Shown here piece by piece: positions 17,548 to 26,064 of a DNA stretch of 64,000 nt. The notes beneath the pieces are model-generated. The model saw nothing but the letters and a program-made list of their open reading frames with translations. It ran no database searches and was not told the origin of the DNA. Position 1 is the first letter of the stretch. Each line of letters opens with the position of its first letter. The stretch covers positions 1 to 64,000 of the forward strand of contig NZ_JAEFCA010000009.1 of the NCBI RefSeq assembly GCF_016405855.1, in the 5' to 3' direction. A program made the translations under genes and the position numbers. The DNA comes from Flavobacterium sp. IB48 (GTDB lineage Bacteria > Bacteroidota > Bacteroidia > Flavobacteriales > Flavobacteriaceae).

Positions 17548-19848
17548 ATGGAACTAAACAAAATCTATAAAATTGGACTCCTAGGAATAAGTTTAAGTCT
17601 TATTTTTTTAGTGTCATGCAACGCCCAAAAAGCTGTTTCTTTAAAAAAGAAACAAATCTCAGATATGGTTTATCCGTTGTTGGACACCGAAAATTCAAGA
17701 TGGTTTTACTTTTCTTCTGCAAGTCGTCCGTTTGGTATGGTTAACTTAAATCCCGATACAGAAATCAATGGCGATTGGGGAGGCGGATATAAATATACTA
17801 CAGATACAGTTAAAGGTTTTAGTCATGTTCACGAGTGGCAAATGTCTGGCGTATCAGTAATGCCAGTAACAATCTCAAGCGCAAACAAACAAACTGTTTT
17901 TAAAGATTTTTATTCCAAATTCAGTCATAAAACAGAAATTATTACACCAGGTTATCATTCGTTAAAACTAGATAGATATCAGATAAAAGCAGAAATAACG
18001 AGCACGCCAAGAGTTGGTTTTCATAAATATACATTTCCAGCAAAGGCACAAAAAACAATTCTTTTTAATCTGAATACCGTTTTAGGTCCTTGTGAAAACA
18101 CCAATGGAAAATTAGAAAAAAACAATGATTTTGAACTTTCAGGTTCATTAGTTTTAAGCACCAATTTTAGGCGTCCAAAACCTTTGACAGTATTTTTTAA
18201 AGTTAAAACAGAACAACCAATAACCTCTATAGAGAAAGACAACGCAACAGGAAATTATTTAATTCATTTTAATAAAAAGGGAACGCAAGTACTAATGAAA
18301 GTTGGTATTTCGTATACTTCAATTGAAAATGCCAATAACAACATCGATACCGAATTAACCCACTGGGATTTTAATAAAACTGTTGAAGATTCTAGAAATG
18401 AATGGAGTAATTTATTGGGAAGAATAAAAGTAGAAGGAGGAACAGAAACAGATCAAAGAAGATTTTATACTGATTTATGGCATGCTCTCCAAGGCAGAAA
18501 AATGATCAGTGATGTAAATGGAGCCTATCCTGATAATACAGGGGACAAATTCAGGATAGGACATTTGCCTTTAAAAGCAGACGGAAAACCAAAATTCAAT
18601 CACTACAATTCTGATGCTTTTTGGGGTGCTCAATGGACAATTAATAATCTCTGGGGATTGGTATATCCTGAGATCATGGAAGAATTTGTATATTCTCTAA
18701 TGCAGTATTACAAAGATGGAGGTTCTATTCCGCGCGGACCATCAGGCGGAAATGACACCTATGTAATGACAGGAGCTTCGGCAACACCTTTTATTGTAAG
18801 TGCCATTCAAAAAGGAATTGTAAAAGATGATTTAGAAGTTATTTATGTGGCGCTAAAAAAAGGACACATGGAAGGCGGAATCATGGCAAAAGCAGGTTAT
18901 GAACACAATACCAGTATTGGCGGAGGATTAAAATATTATTTAGAAAAAGGATATGTGCCGTATCCGCTGCCAGACGGTAATTTTGGAAGCCATGAAGATG
19001 GAGCTAGCCAGACTTTAGAATACGCTTATCAAGATTGGACTTTGGCGCAATTGGCAAAAAAACTCAATCACGAAGACGATTACAAGTATTTCATGAAAAG
19101 AGCCAAAAACTATCAGAATGTTTTCGATCAATCAACTGGATGGATGCGTCCGAAAAATGTAGATGGAAGATGGAGAGAAAACTACGATCCGTATCAATAT
19201 GAAAACGGATTTATAGAATCAAACGGAGCACAGTCGACTTGGTTTGTGCCACATGACATTCTTGGTTTAGCTGATTTAATGGGAGGAAAAGAAAAAGCTG
19301 TAACTAAATTAAATCAGCAATTTGAAACGGCTAAAAAGCAAAACTATACTTCTGGTACTTCTCATGACGCAGAATTGCATCCGGAGTTTAGTAGAATTCC
19401 AGTCAATTTTGGAAATCAGCCATCCATGCAGACTTCGAATATTTTCACCATTTTAGGAAGACCAGATTTAACGCAATATTGGACAAGAGACGTAGTAAAA
19501 AGCACCTTCAGCGGATTATCGCCAGCAACAGGTTACAACGGCGATGAAGACCAAGGATTAATGGGAAGTTTGAATGTTTTACTTAAATTAGGTTTGTTTC
19601 AAATGAATGGAGGAACCGACCAAGATGCTGTTTACCAAATAGGAAGCCCAATCTTCAATAAAATCTCGATTGATTTAAATTCGAAATATTATTCAGGAAA
19701 AACATTTGTGATCAAAGCCAATAATAATAGTTCCGAAAATGTGTACATAAAAGACATCAGATACAACAATAAAGCGGTAAAAGATTTTACGTTGTCGCAT
19801 CAGGAAATTACCAATGGAGGCGAATTGATTTTAGAAATGTCAAAGTAA
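17548..19848 (+). CDS. GH92 family alpha-mannosidase, divergent lipoprotein paralogue
   Basis: 766 residues; lipobox FLVSC gives lipidated Cys24. The N-terminal beta-sandwich contains SSASRPFGMVNLNPDT and KGFSHVHEW. The barrel carries LWHALQGRK, SDAFWGAQWTINNLWGLVYPE, GGNDTYVMTG, and an acid region ESNGAQSTWFVPHDI. Near the C-terminus the usual GNDDSG motif is replaced by NGDEDQG (664-670). GH92 enzymes are calcium-dependent inverting exo-alpha-mannosidases with alpha-1,2, 1,3, 1,4, 1,6 or mannose-1-phosphate specificities. These variations suggest a different specificity from the GH92 paralogue that follows. It likely heads an operon with the next two genes. Confidence 0.88.
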   Translation: MELNKIYKIGLLGISLSLIFLVSCNAQKAVSLKKKQISDMVYPLLDTENSRWFYFSSASRPFGMVNLNPDTEINGDWGGGYKYTTDTVKGFSHVHEWQMSGVSVMPVTISSANKQTVFKDFYSKFSHKTEIITPGYHSLKLDRYQIKAEITSTPRVGFHKYTFPAKAQKTILFNLNTVLGPCENTNGKLEKNNDFELSGSLVLSTNFRRPKPLTVFFKVKTEQPITSIEKDNATGNYLIHFNKKGTQVLMKVGISYTSIENANNNIDTELTHWDFNKTVEDSRNEWSNLLGRIKVEGGTETDQRRFYTDLWHALQGRKMISDVNGAYPDNTGDKFRIGHLPLKADGKPKFNHYNSDAFWGAQWTINNLWGLVYPEIMEEFVYSLMQYYKDGGSIPRGPSGGNDTYVMTGASATPFIVSAIQKGIVKDDLEVIYVALKKGHMEGGIMAKAGYEHNTSIGGGLKYYLEKGYVPYPLPDGNFGSHEDGASQTLEYAYQDWTLAQLAKKLNHEDDYKYFMKRAKNYQNVFDQSTGWMRPKNVDGRWRENYDPYQYENGFIESNGAQSTWFVPHDILGLADLMGGKEKAVTKLNQQFETAKKQNYTSGTSHDAELHPEFSRIPVNFGNQPSMQTSNIFTILGRPDLTQYWTRDVVKSTFSGLSPATGYNGDEDQGLMGSLNVLLKLGLFQMNGGTDQDAVYQIGSPIFNKISIDLNSKYYSGKTFVIKANNNSSENVYIKDIRYNNKAVKDFTLSHQEITNGGELILEMSK

Positions 19849-19851
19849 AAT

Positions 19852-19935
19852 TTTGCCACATCTTTCAAAGATTAAATAGATTAATTTCAGCCTTAGTAAA
19901 ATCATTTTAATTCTTTTAATCAGTGGTAAAAAAAT
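19852..19935 (+). repeat. Imperfect palindromic intergenic element (GCCACA...GATTAA type)
   Basis: TTTGCCACATCTTT and AAGATTAAATAGATTAA at 19853-19884 are mirrored by TTTTAATTCTTTTAATCAGTGGT at 19906-19926. It closely resembles the element at 22865-22936 and lies between the two GH92 genes. Confidence 0.55.
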
Positions 19936-19968
19936 AAGTTTTTTAGTTCTTAAAGAAATAAGTAAGTA

Positions 19969-22236
19969 ATGAAAATATACAGTAAAAATATACTTTTAGG
20001 AATATCATTTTTGTTTACCGTAATCACAAACGCTCAAACAGTCCATCAATATGTTGATCCAATGATTGGTTCAGAAGGAGTAGGGAGAGTTTTTATCGGG
20101 CCGTCATGCCCTTACGGAATGGTAAAACCAAGTCCAGACTGCACCTCGAGCCCAAACAGCGGCTGGCTTCCAATACCAAAAGAAGTAACAGGATTCAGTC
20201 AGGTTCACGTAAGCGGAACAGGCGGAGGTCCAAAATACGGAAATATCCAGATTATGCCATTTTCTGGTACTTTAGACAAAATAGACCAGACTTCTTTTAG
20301 AGCAGAAGAAAACGTAAAACTGGGGTATTACGAAACGGTTTTCAAGGAAAATAATATTAAAACCGAAATCACTACTGGCGAGAAAGTTTCTTTTTACCGT
20401 TTTACCTACCCAAAAAATAAATCAAAAGAATTAAAGATAGATCCTGGATTTTTTCTTGGCGAAGAAAAAATTCCAGAAGCTAGAGAAGCACAACAGTTTG
20501 TGGGTTCACAAATCGAAATAGTTTCAGATACTGAAGTTAGAGGTTACAGCAGAATTCGTGGAGGATGGAACAACGGACGCGCTTACACCGTTTATTTCTA
20601 TGCTATTTTTGATCAGCCAATTGCTAAATATGTCACTTTTAAAGACGGAAAATTTTATAATAATCAAAAAGCGCAATTTGATTCAGGAAAGAAAACAGCA
20701 GTTTTACTTTCTTTTGAAAATGGAAAAGAGGAGCTGAATGTAAAAATCGGAATTTCATTTTTAAGCGAATTAAAAGCAAAGAATAATATAGAAGTTGAAA
20801 TTCCGCATTGGAATTTTAATGAAGTTTTAAAGGCTTTAGAAAACAAATGGGAAAATTTATTGAGCAGAATCCAGCTTTCTAAAGATACCTCAGACGAATA
20901 CAGAAAAATGTTCTATACAGGTTTATATCACACGATGATTATGCCTGTAGACAGAACAGGAGAAAACCCGTTATGGACAAATGACGAGCCTTATTATGAT
21001 GATTTTTATACCATCTGGGATACATTTAGAACATCAAGTCCTTTAATTACATTGATTGACAGCAAGCGAAAAGTAGAAATCATTAATGCAATGCTGAACA
21101 TTTACAAACGCGAAGGCTATATGCCAGAAGGAAGAAGCGGTAATGACAATGGAAGAACTCAGGGAGGATCAAACGCTGAGGTGGTAATTGCTGATGCTTT
21201 TGTAAAAAACTTAAAAGGAATAGATTACGAATTAGCACTTCAAGCAATGCTGAAAGATGCAACAGTGCCTCCCGGAGGAAATGAAGAGAAAGAAGGAAGA
21301 GGCGGACTTTTAGATTATCTTAAACTAGGATACGTTCCTTATGGCACAGACAGAGCAGGAAACAGAACCATCGATTACTCCTACAACGATTATAATATTG
21401 CAACAGTTGCCAAAGGTTTAGGCAAAACAGATTTGTACAATCAATACATAAAACAGGCTGAAAATTGGCAGAATCTATGGCGAGCAGATTATGAAAATAA
21501 CGGAGCAAAAGGATTTATCATGCCAAAAGACAAAGACGGAAACTGGCTGGATGATGTTGTTTTTGGCGAATCAAAAATCCAAAAGCCAACTTTTAAATAT
21601 ACGCCTGTCATTATCGAATCGCCTTGGTATGTTTGTCATTGGTGTGTTTTCTTTTACGAAGGAACTTCATGGGAATATTCATTTAGTTTGCCGCACGATA
21701 TTCCGGAATTGGTAAAAAAATCAGGCGGCGAAAAAGCATTTGAAAACAGATTGGATATTTTCTTTGACAATAATTTATTTAATGTTGCCAATGAACCTTC
21801 ATTCTTAACCCCGTGTTTATATCACTGGATTGGGAAACCGTATTTAAGCAGTGACAGAATCAGAACGATTATCAAGGATAATTTTAATACTTCAAGAGAA
21901 GGACTTCCAGGTAACGACGATTCAGGAGCAATGTCTTCATGGCTGGCTTTCCACATGATGGGATTGTATCCAAATGCAGGACAACCTTATTATCTAATCA
22001 ATACGCCTTTGATTAAGGAAGTATTTGTAAAATTAGAAAACGGCAAAAGTTTTAAAATCATCACAAAAAAAATGAATGATAAAAACAAATACATCAAAAC
22101 CGCTTTGTTAAACGGAAAACCATACAACAAAGCATGGATTACGCATGATGATATTATGAATGGAGGAGAACTGATTTTAGAAATGGATTCGAAACCTTCA
22201 GCTTGGGGAACGACAATTTTACCACCGGCAAAATAA
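19969..22236 (+). CDS. GH92 family exo-alpha-mannosidase
   Basis: 755 residues with a cleavable signal peptide (ending TNAQ, about 23). GH92 features run in order: QYVDPMIGSEGVGRVFIGPSCPYGMVKPSPDC, GFSQVHVSGTGG, IWDTFRTSSPLITLID, MPEGRSGND, acid region YEGTSWEYSFSLPHDI, and GNDDSGAMSSWLAFHMMGLYPNAG with the catalytic/calcium-site GNDDSG at 648-653. It should remove terminal alpha-mannose in the periplasm. Compared with the upstream paralogue it keeps the canonical motif and has a type I signal where the other has a lipobox. A small exported protein gene follows after 13 nt, indicating one operon. Confidence 0.93.
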   Translation: MKIYSKNILLGISFLFTVITNAQTVHQYVDPMIGSEGVGRVFIGPSCPYGMVKPSPDCTSSPNSGWLPIPKEVTGFSQVHVSGTGGGPKYGNIQIMPFSGTLDKIDQTSFRAEENVKLGYYETVFKENNIKTEITTGEKVSFYRFTYPKNKSKELKIDPGFFLGEEKIPEAREAQQFVGSQIEIVSDTEVRGYSRIRGGWNNGRAYTVYFYAIFDQPIAKYVTFKDGKFYNNQKAQFDSGKKTAVLLSFENGKEELNVKIGISFLSELKAKNNIEVEIPHWNFNEVLKALENKWENLLSRIQLSKDTSDEYRKMFYTGLYHTMIMPVDRTGENPLWTNDEPYYDDFYTIWDTFRTSSPLITLIDSKRKVEIINAMLNIYKREGYMPEGRSGNDNGRTQGGSNAEVVIADAFVKNLKGIDYELALQAMLKDATVPPGGNEEKEGRGGLLDYLKLGYVPYGTDRAGNRTIDYSYNDYNIATVAKGLGKTDLYNQYIKQAENWQNLWRADYENNGAKGFIMPKDKDGNWLDDVVFGESKIQKPTFKYTPVIIESPWYVCHWCVFFYEGTSWEYSFSLPHDIPELVKKSGGEKAFENRLDIFFDNNLFNVANEPSFLTPCLYHWIGKPYLSSDRIRTIIKDNFNTSREGLPGNDDSGAMSSWLAFHMMGLYPNAGQPYYLINTPLIKEVFVKLENGKSFKIITKKMNDKNKYIKTALLNGKPYNKAWITHDDIMNGGELILEMDSKPSAWGTTILPPAK

Positions 22237-22249
22237 AAAGATAAGTAAG

Positions 22250-22813
22250 ATGAAAAATATATTTTTAGTTATTCTTTTCTGTGCTCTTTATCAAACCACA
22301 ATAGCACAGAATTATATTCCGACATTAAAAAATAATACCCAACTGCATTATGTCTGTAAACTGCATGGACAAACGAGAACTTTACAGCTTACAGCCGAAA
22401 CGTCAAATAATGCATTGGCTTTTAAATTGGAAACAAGAGGCGTAAACAGTAAAATAGTAATGCTTCCTGAAGCAGTAAAAAATGGAAATGCCTTAAGCTT
22501 TAATCAAGGAGAATATGCACCAATTCTAAACTTAAAACCAACAGAAACTTTTTTTATGATTTCGCAATCAGCTTATCAGGATTTAGTCAAAAACAATTCC
22601 TTTGTTTACAACAATACAACTTATGTTCTAGATAAAAGTGAAGATAAAAACGACGTTTCTATTGATGGAAAAATAATCGAAACATTGCATGTAAGAGCGC
22701 AAATAGACGAAACCGAAATGTGGATTGTAAAAAATCCAGAGTTTCCTTTAATCTGTAAAATCATTAAGAACCCGTTAGGAATTAATCCTACCTTGGTAAA
22801 AGTAGTGGATTAA
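22250..22813 (+). CDS. Small exported protein of unknown function, PUL operon member
   Basis: 187 residues with a signal peptide (ending IAQN, about 20). I do not recognise the family. The mature protein is rich in beta-prone segments (TRTLQLTAETSNNALAFKLETRG, FVYNNTTYVLDKSED, ETLHVRAQIDETEMWIVKNPEFPLICKI), suggesting a compact beta fold, perhaps a lipocalin-like or DUF3108-like periplasmic protein. That is only a resemblance in strand pattern. It starts 13 nt after the GH92 gene and so is almost certainly co-expressed with it. No catalytic motif is visible. Confidence 0.7.
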   Translation: MKNIFLVILFCALYQTTIAQNYIPTLKNNTQLHYVCKLHGQTRTLQLTAETSNNALAFKLETRGVNSKIVMLPEAVKNGNALSFNQGEYAPILNLKPTETFFMISQSAYQDLVKNNSFVYNNTTYVLDKSEDKNDVSIDGKIIETLHVRAQIDETEMWIVKNPEFPLICKIIKNPLGINPTLVKVVD

Positions 22814-22864
22814 AGAAAATAGAAAATAGAACTGTTTTATTAACGGACTAAATTGGTTTTAAAA

Positions 22865-22936
22865 CCACAGATTAAAAAGATTAGAAGGATTTTTAAATGA
22901 ACAAATTTAATCTGTGTTAATCCTTTTAATTTGTGG
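22865..22936 (+). repeat. Imperfect palindromic intergenic element (CCACAGATTAAAA type)
   Basis: Left arm 22865-22891 (CCACAGATTAAAAAGATT...) and right arm 22909-22936 (...CCTTTTAATTTGTGG) form an imperfect inverted repeat with internal AATCTGTG. It belongs to the same class as 19852-19935. The rest of the 291-bp gap 22814-23104 shows nothing else. Confidence 0.6.
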
Positions 22937-23104
22937 CAAAAAAATACAATTAGAAAAGCAAAAAGGAAATTTTATAGTTTAAGATTTTTCACAATTTTGA
23001 TATAAATTGATAATTTCAGAACAATAGATAGAATTCGTAGTAGATTGTTGAAAGTTGTTTTTAAATTTACAGGAATTACACTTAAACTTATAATATTTTA
23101 AATT

Positions 23105-23956
23105 ATGAAATTATCTATCGTAACCTCTTTACTTTTTTGCTGCATTTGTTTCGGACAAAATAATACAGACACCAGTTTGTATATGAAGTCTGATAAAATT
23201 ACGTATCTAACAGATATTGGCTCAGAATCAGGAGATTTATATAAAACGATCGGACATCACGGCCCAGCAATTGAAAACGAATGGATGGCTTTGCGAATTT
23301 ATTTCAGCGATAAAGTAGCAATCGATGTTTATTCTAAAGCTAAACCAGGTTTAGAATTAAAAAAAGCAAATTGGTACCCAACGCCAGAACAGCAAAAAGA
23401 AGGCTGGGGAGCAGATTATTATAAAGTGGCATCTACTGTTGGTTTAGGAGGAGTAAAACTGTGGGATGGCGAAAAATTGGTGCCGTTAAATCCGGTAACA
23501 AATCGTTTGGCTCGTGTTGGAAAAACAGAAAATACTTCTTGGATGGAAATGATTTCAAGAGGCGTTCCTTACAAAGGAAAAAAAGTAGACATTTTAGTTC
23601 GTGTTACCGTGTTTTCTGGTAAAAGAGAAGCAAAAGTAGAAGCAGTTTCTTTAACTGGAGAAAAAGTGCAATTTGCGACAGGAGTAAATTACTTTAAAGA
23701 TTGCGCAACAAAAAAAGGTGCTAATTACATAGCAGTTTGGGGAAAACATCCAGAAGACGTTGCTGCAGAAATTGTTGAAGTAGGAGGAGCGATTATATAC
23801 AATCCGAAAGATTATGAGAAAACAACAGACGATGGAACGCAATATTTGTTGATTTCAAAACCTGCAAAAACTTTAGAGACTTCAATTATATCTTCAAGTG
23901 CAAGAGAAACAGAACTAAACACTTTAGATAAATTGGAAGCATTTATTAAAAAATAA
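23105..23956 (+). CDS. DUF4861 family exported protein
   Basis: 283 residues with a signal peptide ending CFGQ (about 18). The body, with GHHGPAIENEWMALRIYFSDKVAIDVYSK, GWGADYYKVASTVGLGGVKLWDGEKLVPL and VLVRVTVFSGKREAKVEAVS, matches my recollection of DUF4861, a family often found in polysaccharide-utilisation loci of Bacteroidota. The fold is probably a beta-sandwich resembling sugar-mutarotase or lyase domains, but no activity can be assigned from the sequence. It is flanked by palindromic elements on both sides and may have its own transcript. Confidence 0.62.
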   Translation: MKLSIVTSLLFCCICFGQNNTDTSLYMKSDKITYLTDIGSESGDLYKTIGHHGPAIENEWMALRIYFSDKVAIDVYSKAKPGLELKKANWYPTPEQQKEGWGADYYKVASTVGLGGVKLWDGEKLVPLNPVTNRLARVGKTENTSWMEMISRGVPYKGKKVDILVRVTVFSGKREAKVEAVSLTGEKVQFATGVNYFKDCATKKGANYIAVWGKHPEDVAAEIVEVGGAIIYNPKDYEKTTDDGTQYLLISKPAKTLETSIISSSARETELNTLDKLEAFIKK

Positions 23957-23974
23957 TTGAATTATCCTTTAAGC

Positions 23975-24112
23975 AAGGACGCGGATTAAACGGATTTATT
24001 TCGTAAAGGCGCGGATTAAAACGGATAATCTATTTATATTTTTAAACAGATTAATAAAATCCGGTTTAATCCGCGCCTTCGCGTTAGCGAATCGGTTTAA
24101 TTCGCGTTTGAT
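23975..24112 (+). repeat. Palindromic intergenic element (GGCGCGGATTAAAACGGAT type)
   Basis: Arms AAGGCGCGGATTAAAACGGAT (24006-24026) and its near-perfect reverse complement at 24059-24079 (20 of 21 match). A second direct copy of the left arm lies at 23975-23996, and a degenerate right-arm copy at 24089-24110. GC content of the arms is clearly above that of the neighbourhood. Confidence 0.7.
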
Positions 24113-24182
24113 TTTACAGACTTTCTATTTTTAAAATAGGACAAATAACGGATAATCATAAAATTAAAAACAAACAAAACAA

Positions 24183-26012
24183 ATGTTTAGAATATCGATT
24201 ATATTAGTACTGCTTCTTTCTTTATATTCCTGCAAATCACAGCAGAACATTAAGAAAGAAATTCAGATTGCTTTTATAGCCGATGCCCATCTGCAAGATA
24301 TTTATGCCAAATTTGAGGACAGTAATTATCAAGGCATTCCAAATCCTGTAACGGGCGAATATGCCAATATTAGAACGATGAATTCTCAATTGCATTCTAC
24401 GAGAATTTTTAATGAAAACTATTTTGCCTTTTTAGAAGCTTTAAATGATATTGTAAAAAGAGGCATAAAACAGGTAGTGCTTCCAGGCGATTTCAGCGAC
24501 GACGGACAGCCTGTTCACGTTCGCGGATTAAGAAAAATTCTAAATGAATACTCCGAGAAATACGGAATTTCATTCTTTGTTACTACAGGAAATCATGATA
24601 TCGTAAAACCTTTTGCTCAAGATGCTGTTAAAACAGATTTTTTAGGAAAAGACGGAAAAGAACAAATTATTAGCAGTTCTCCAGACAATTTTAATAAAAG
24701 TAAAAGCGAACTGGAACCCATTATTACTGCCGATATAAAAAATTGGGGTTATAAAGAAACCATTAGCGAAATGCGTGATTTTGGTTTTTTTCCAAAGAAG
24801 AGTGATTTGTATTGGGAAACTCCTTTTTCTAATTACAGCTATGAAAATTATAATTTTGAAGAAGCTCAAAAAGAATCCGTTTTAGAAAAAAGAACGTATT
24901 TAATAAAAAACACCAATTTGTATTTGCCCGATGCCAGTTATTTGGTTGAACCAATAAAAGGAATCTGGCTTTTGGCAATAGATGCAAATGCGTATGTTCC
25001 AAATGAAAAATTATCAGGAGAATCTAATAATCCGCACGATTTTTCGGGAGCAAATACAGGTTATAATAACGTTCTGATTTATAAAAACCATTTAATTAAT
25101 TGGGTAAAAAAGGTTTCTGCAGAAGCAAAACAAAAAGGAAAAATATTGATTGCTTTCAGTCATTATCCGATGGTTGAATTTAATGACGATGCTTCGCCAG
25201 AATTAAAACAGCTTTTCGGTGCTAATAAAATGCAATTGCAAAGAGTTCCAAATGAAGAAGTAGCACAGCAATTTGCCGATGCTGGAATTCAGATTCATTT
25301 TGGCGGACATATGCACATTAACGATACGGGAGTTAGAACAACAGCAAAAGGAAATACACTTTTTAATATTCAAACACCATCGCTTGCGGCTTATATGCCA
25401 GCTTATAAAATATTGACTATTCATTCTCAATATGATCTGGAAGTAGAAACTGTTGTAATTGGTAAAGTCAATAAATTCAACAGTTTATTTCCTTTTTATG
25501 AAGAAGAATATGCTCATTTGGAAGCTATTAAAAGTAACATCATTTGGAACAAAGAAATTCTAAAAGCAAATGATTATGCAGCATTTACCAATTGGCATCT
25601 AAAGGAATTAGTTCGTTTGCGATTCTTACCCGAAGATTTTCCGACAGATTTCTTAAAATCGATTGAGAAACTTTCTGGTAAAGATTTATTAGAATGGAAT
25701 AAAAATGCAAATGAAGTTTCTAAAGATTTGAAAGAGAATTCGCTAACATTTTCTGATTTTGAATCATGGACAGGTTTTGATATGATTTTCGATTTTTACA
25801 GATTAAAAAGTGCCGATGAATTGGCTTTTTCTGAAATTGGAAAAAAGAGATTAAAGCAATATGAATTGATATGCAAACAGTTAAAAAAATCAAATAACCC
25901 TAAGTTAGTTTTATGGGCCAAAATATTTTGGAAAACCATGAACGGCGAGCCTTCCAATCATTTCAGAATTGATTTAAAAAACAACAAAATTGATAATTTA
26001 TCTGTTAAATAA
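24183..26012 (+). CDS. Metallophosphoesterase lipoprotein
   Basis: 609 residues; lipobox LYSC gives lipidated Cys17. All calcineurin-like metallophosphoesterase motifs are present in order: FIADAH (D-x-H), LPGDFSDDG (GD), TTGNHDI (GNHD), SHYPM and GGHMHI. It should be a two-metal phosphatase or phosphodiesterase anchored on a membrane facing the periplasm or the surface. It is larger than typical family members, with a roughly 170-residue C-terminal extension of unknown role. It lies just upstream of the PUL regulator. In a PUL the likely substrate is a phosphorylated glycan such as phosphomannan, a GPI/GIPC head group or inositol phosphate. Substrate is inference. Confidence 0.9.
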   Translation: MFRISIILVLLLSLYSCKSQQNIKKEIQIAFIADAHLQDIYAKFEDSNYQGIPNPVTGEYANIRTMNSQLHSTRIFNENYFAFLEALNDIVKRGIKQVVLPGDFSDDGQPVHVRGLRKILNEYSEKYGISFFVTTGNHDIVKPFAQDAVKTDFLGKDGKEQIISSSPDNFNKSKSELEPIITADIKNWGYKETISEMRDFGFFPKKSDLYWETPFSNYSYENYNFEEAQKESVLEKRTYLIKNTNLYLPDASYLVEPIKGIWLLAIDANAYVPNEKLSGESNNPHDFSGANTGYNNVLIYKNHLINWVKKVSAEAKQKGKILIAFSHYPMVEFNDDASPELKQLFGANKMQLQRVPNEEVAQQFADAGIQIHFGGHMHINDTGVRTTAKGNTLFNIQTPSLAAYMPAYKILTIHSQYDLEVETVVIGKVNKFNSLFPFYEEEYAHLEAIKSNIIWNKEILKANDYAAFTNWHLKELVRLRFLPEDFPTDFLKSIEKLSGKDLLEWNKNANEVSKDLKENSLTFSDFESWTGFDMIFDFYRLKSADELAFSEIGKKRLKQYELICKQLKKSNNPKLVLWAKIFWKTMNGEPSNHFRIDLKNNKIDNLSVK

Positions 26013-26064
26013 TTTTAATATTTATTGAATCAAAAAGATTAAATTGCATTTATAATTTATTTCC

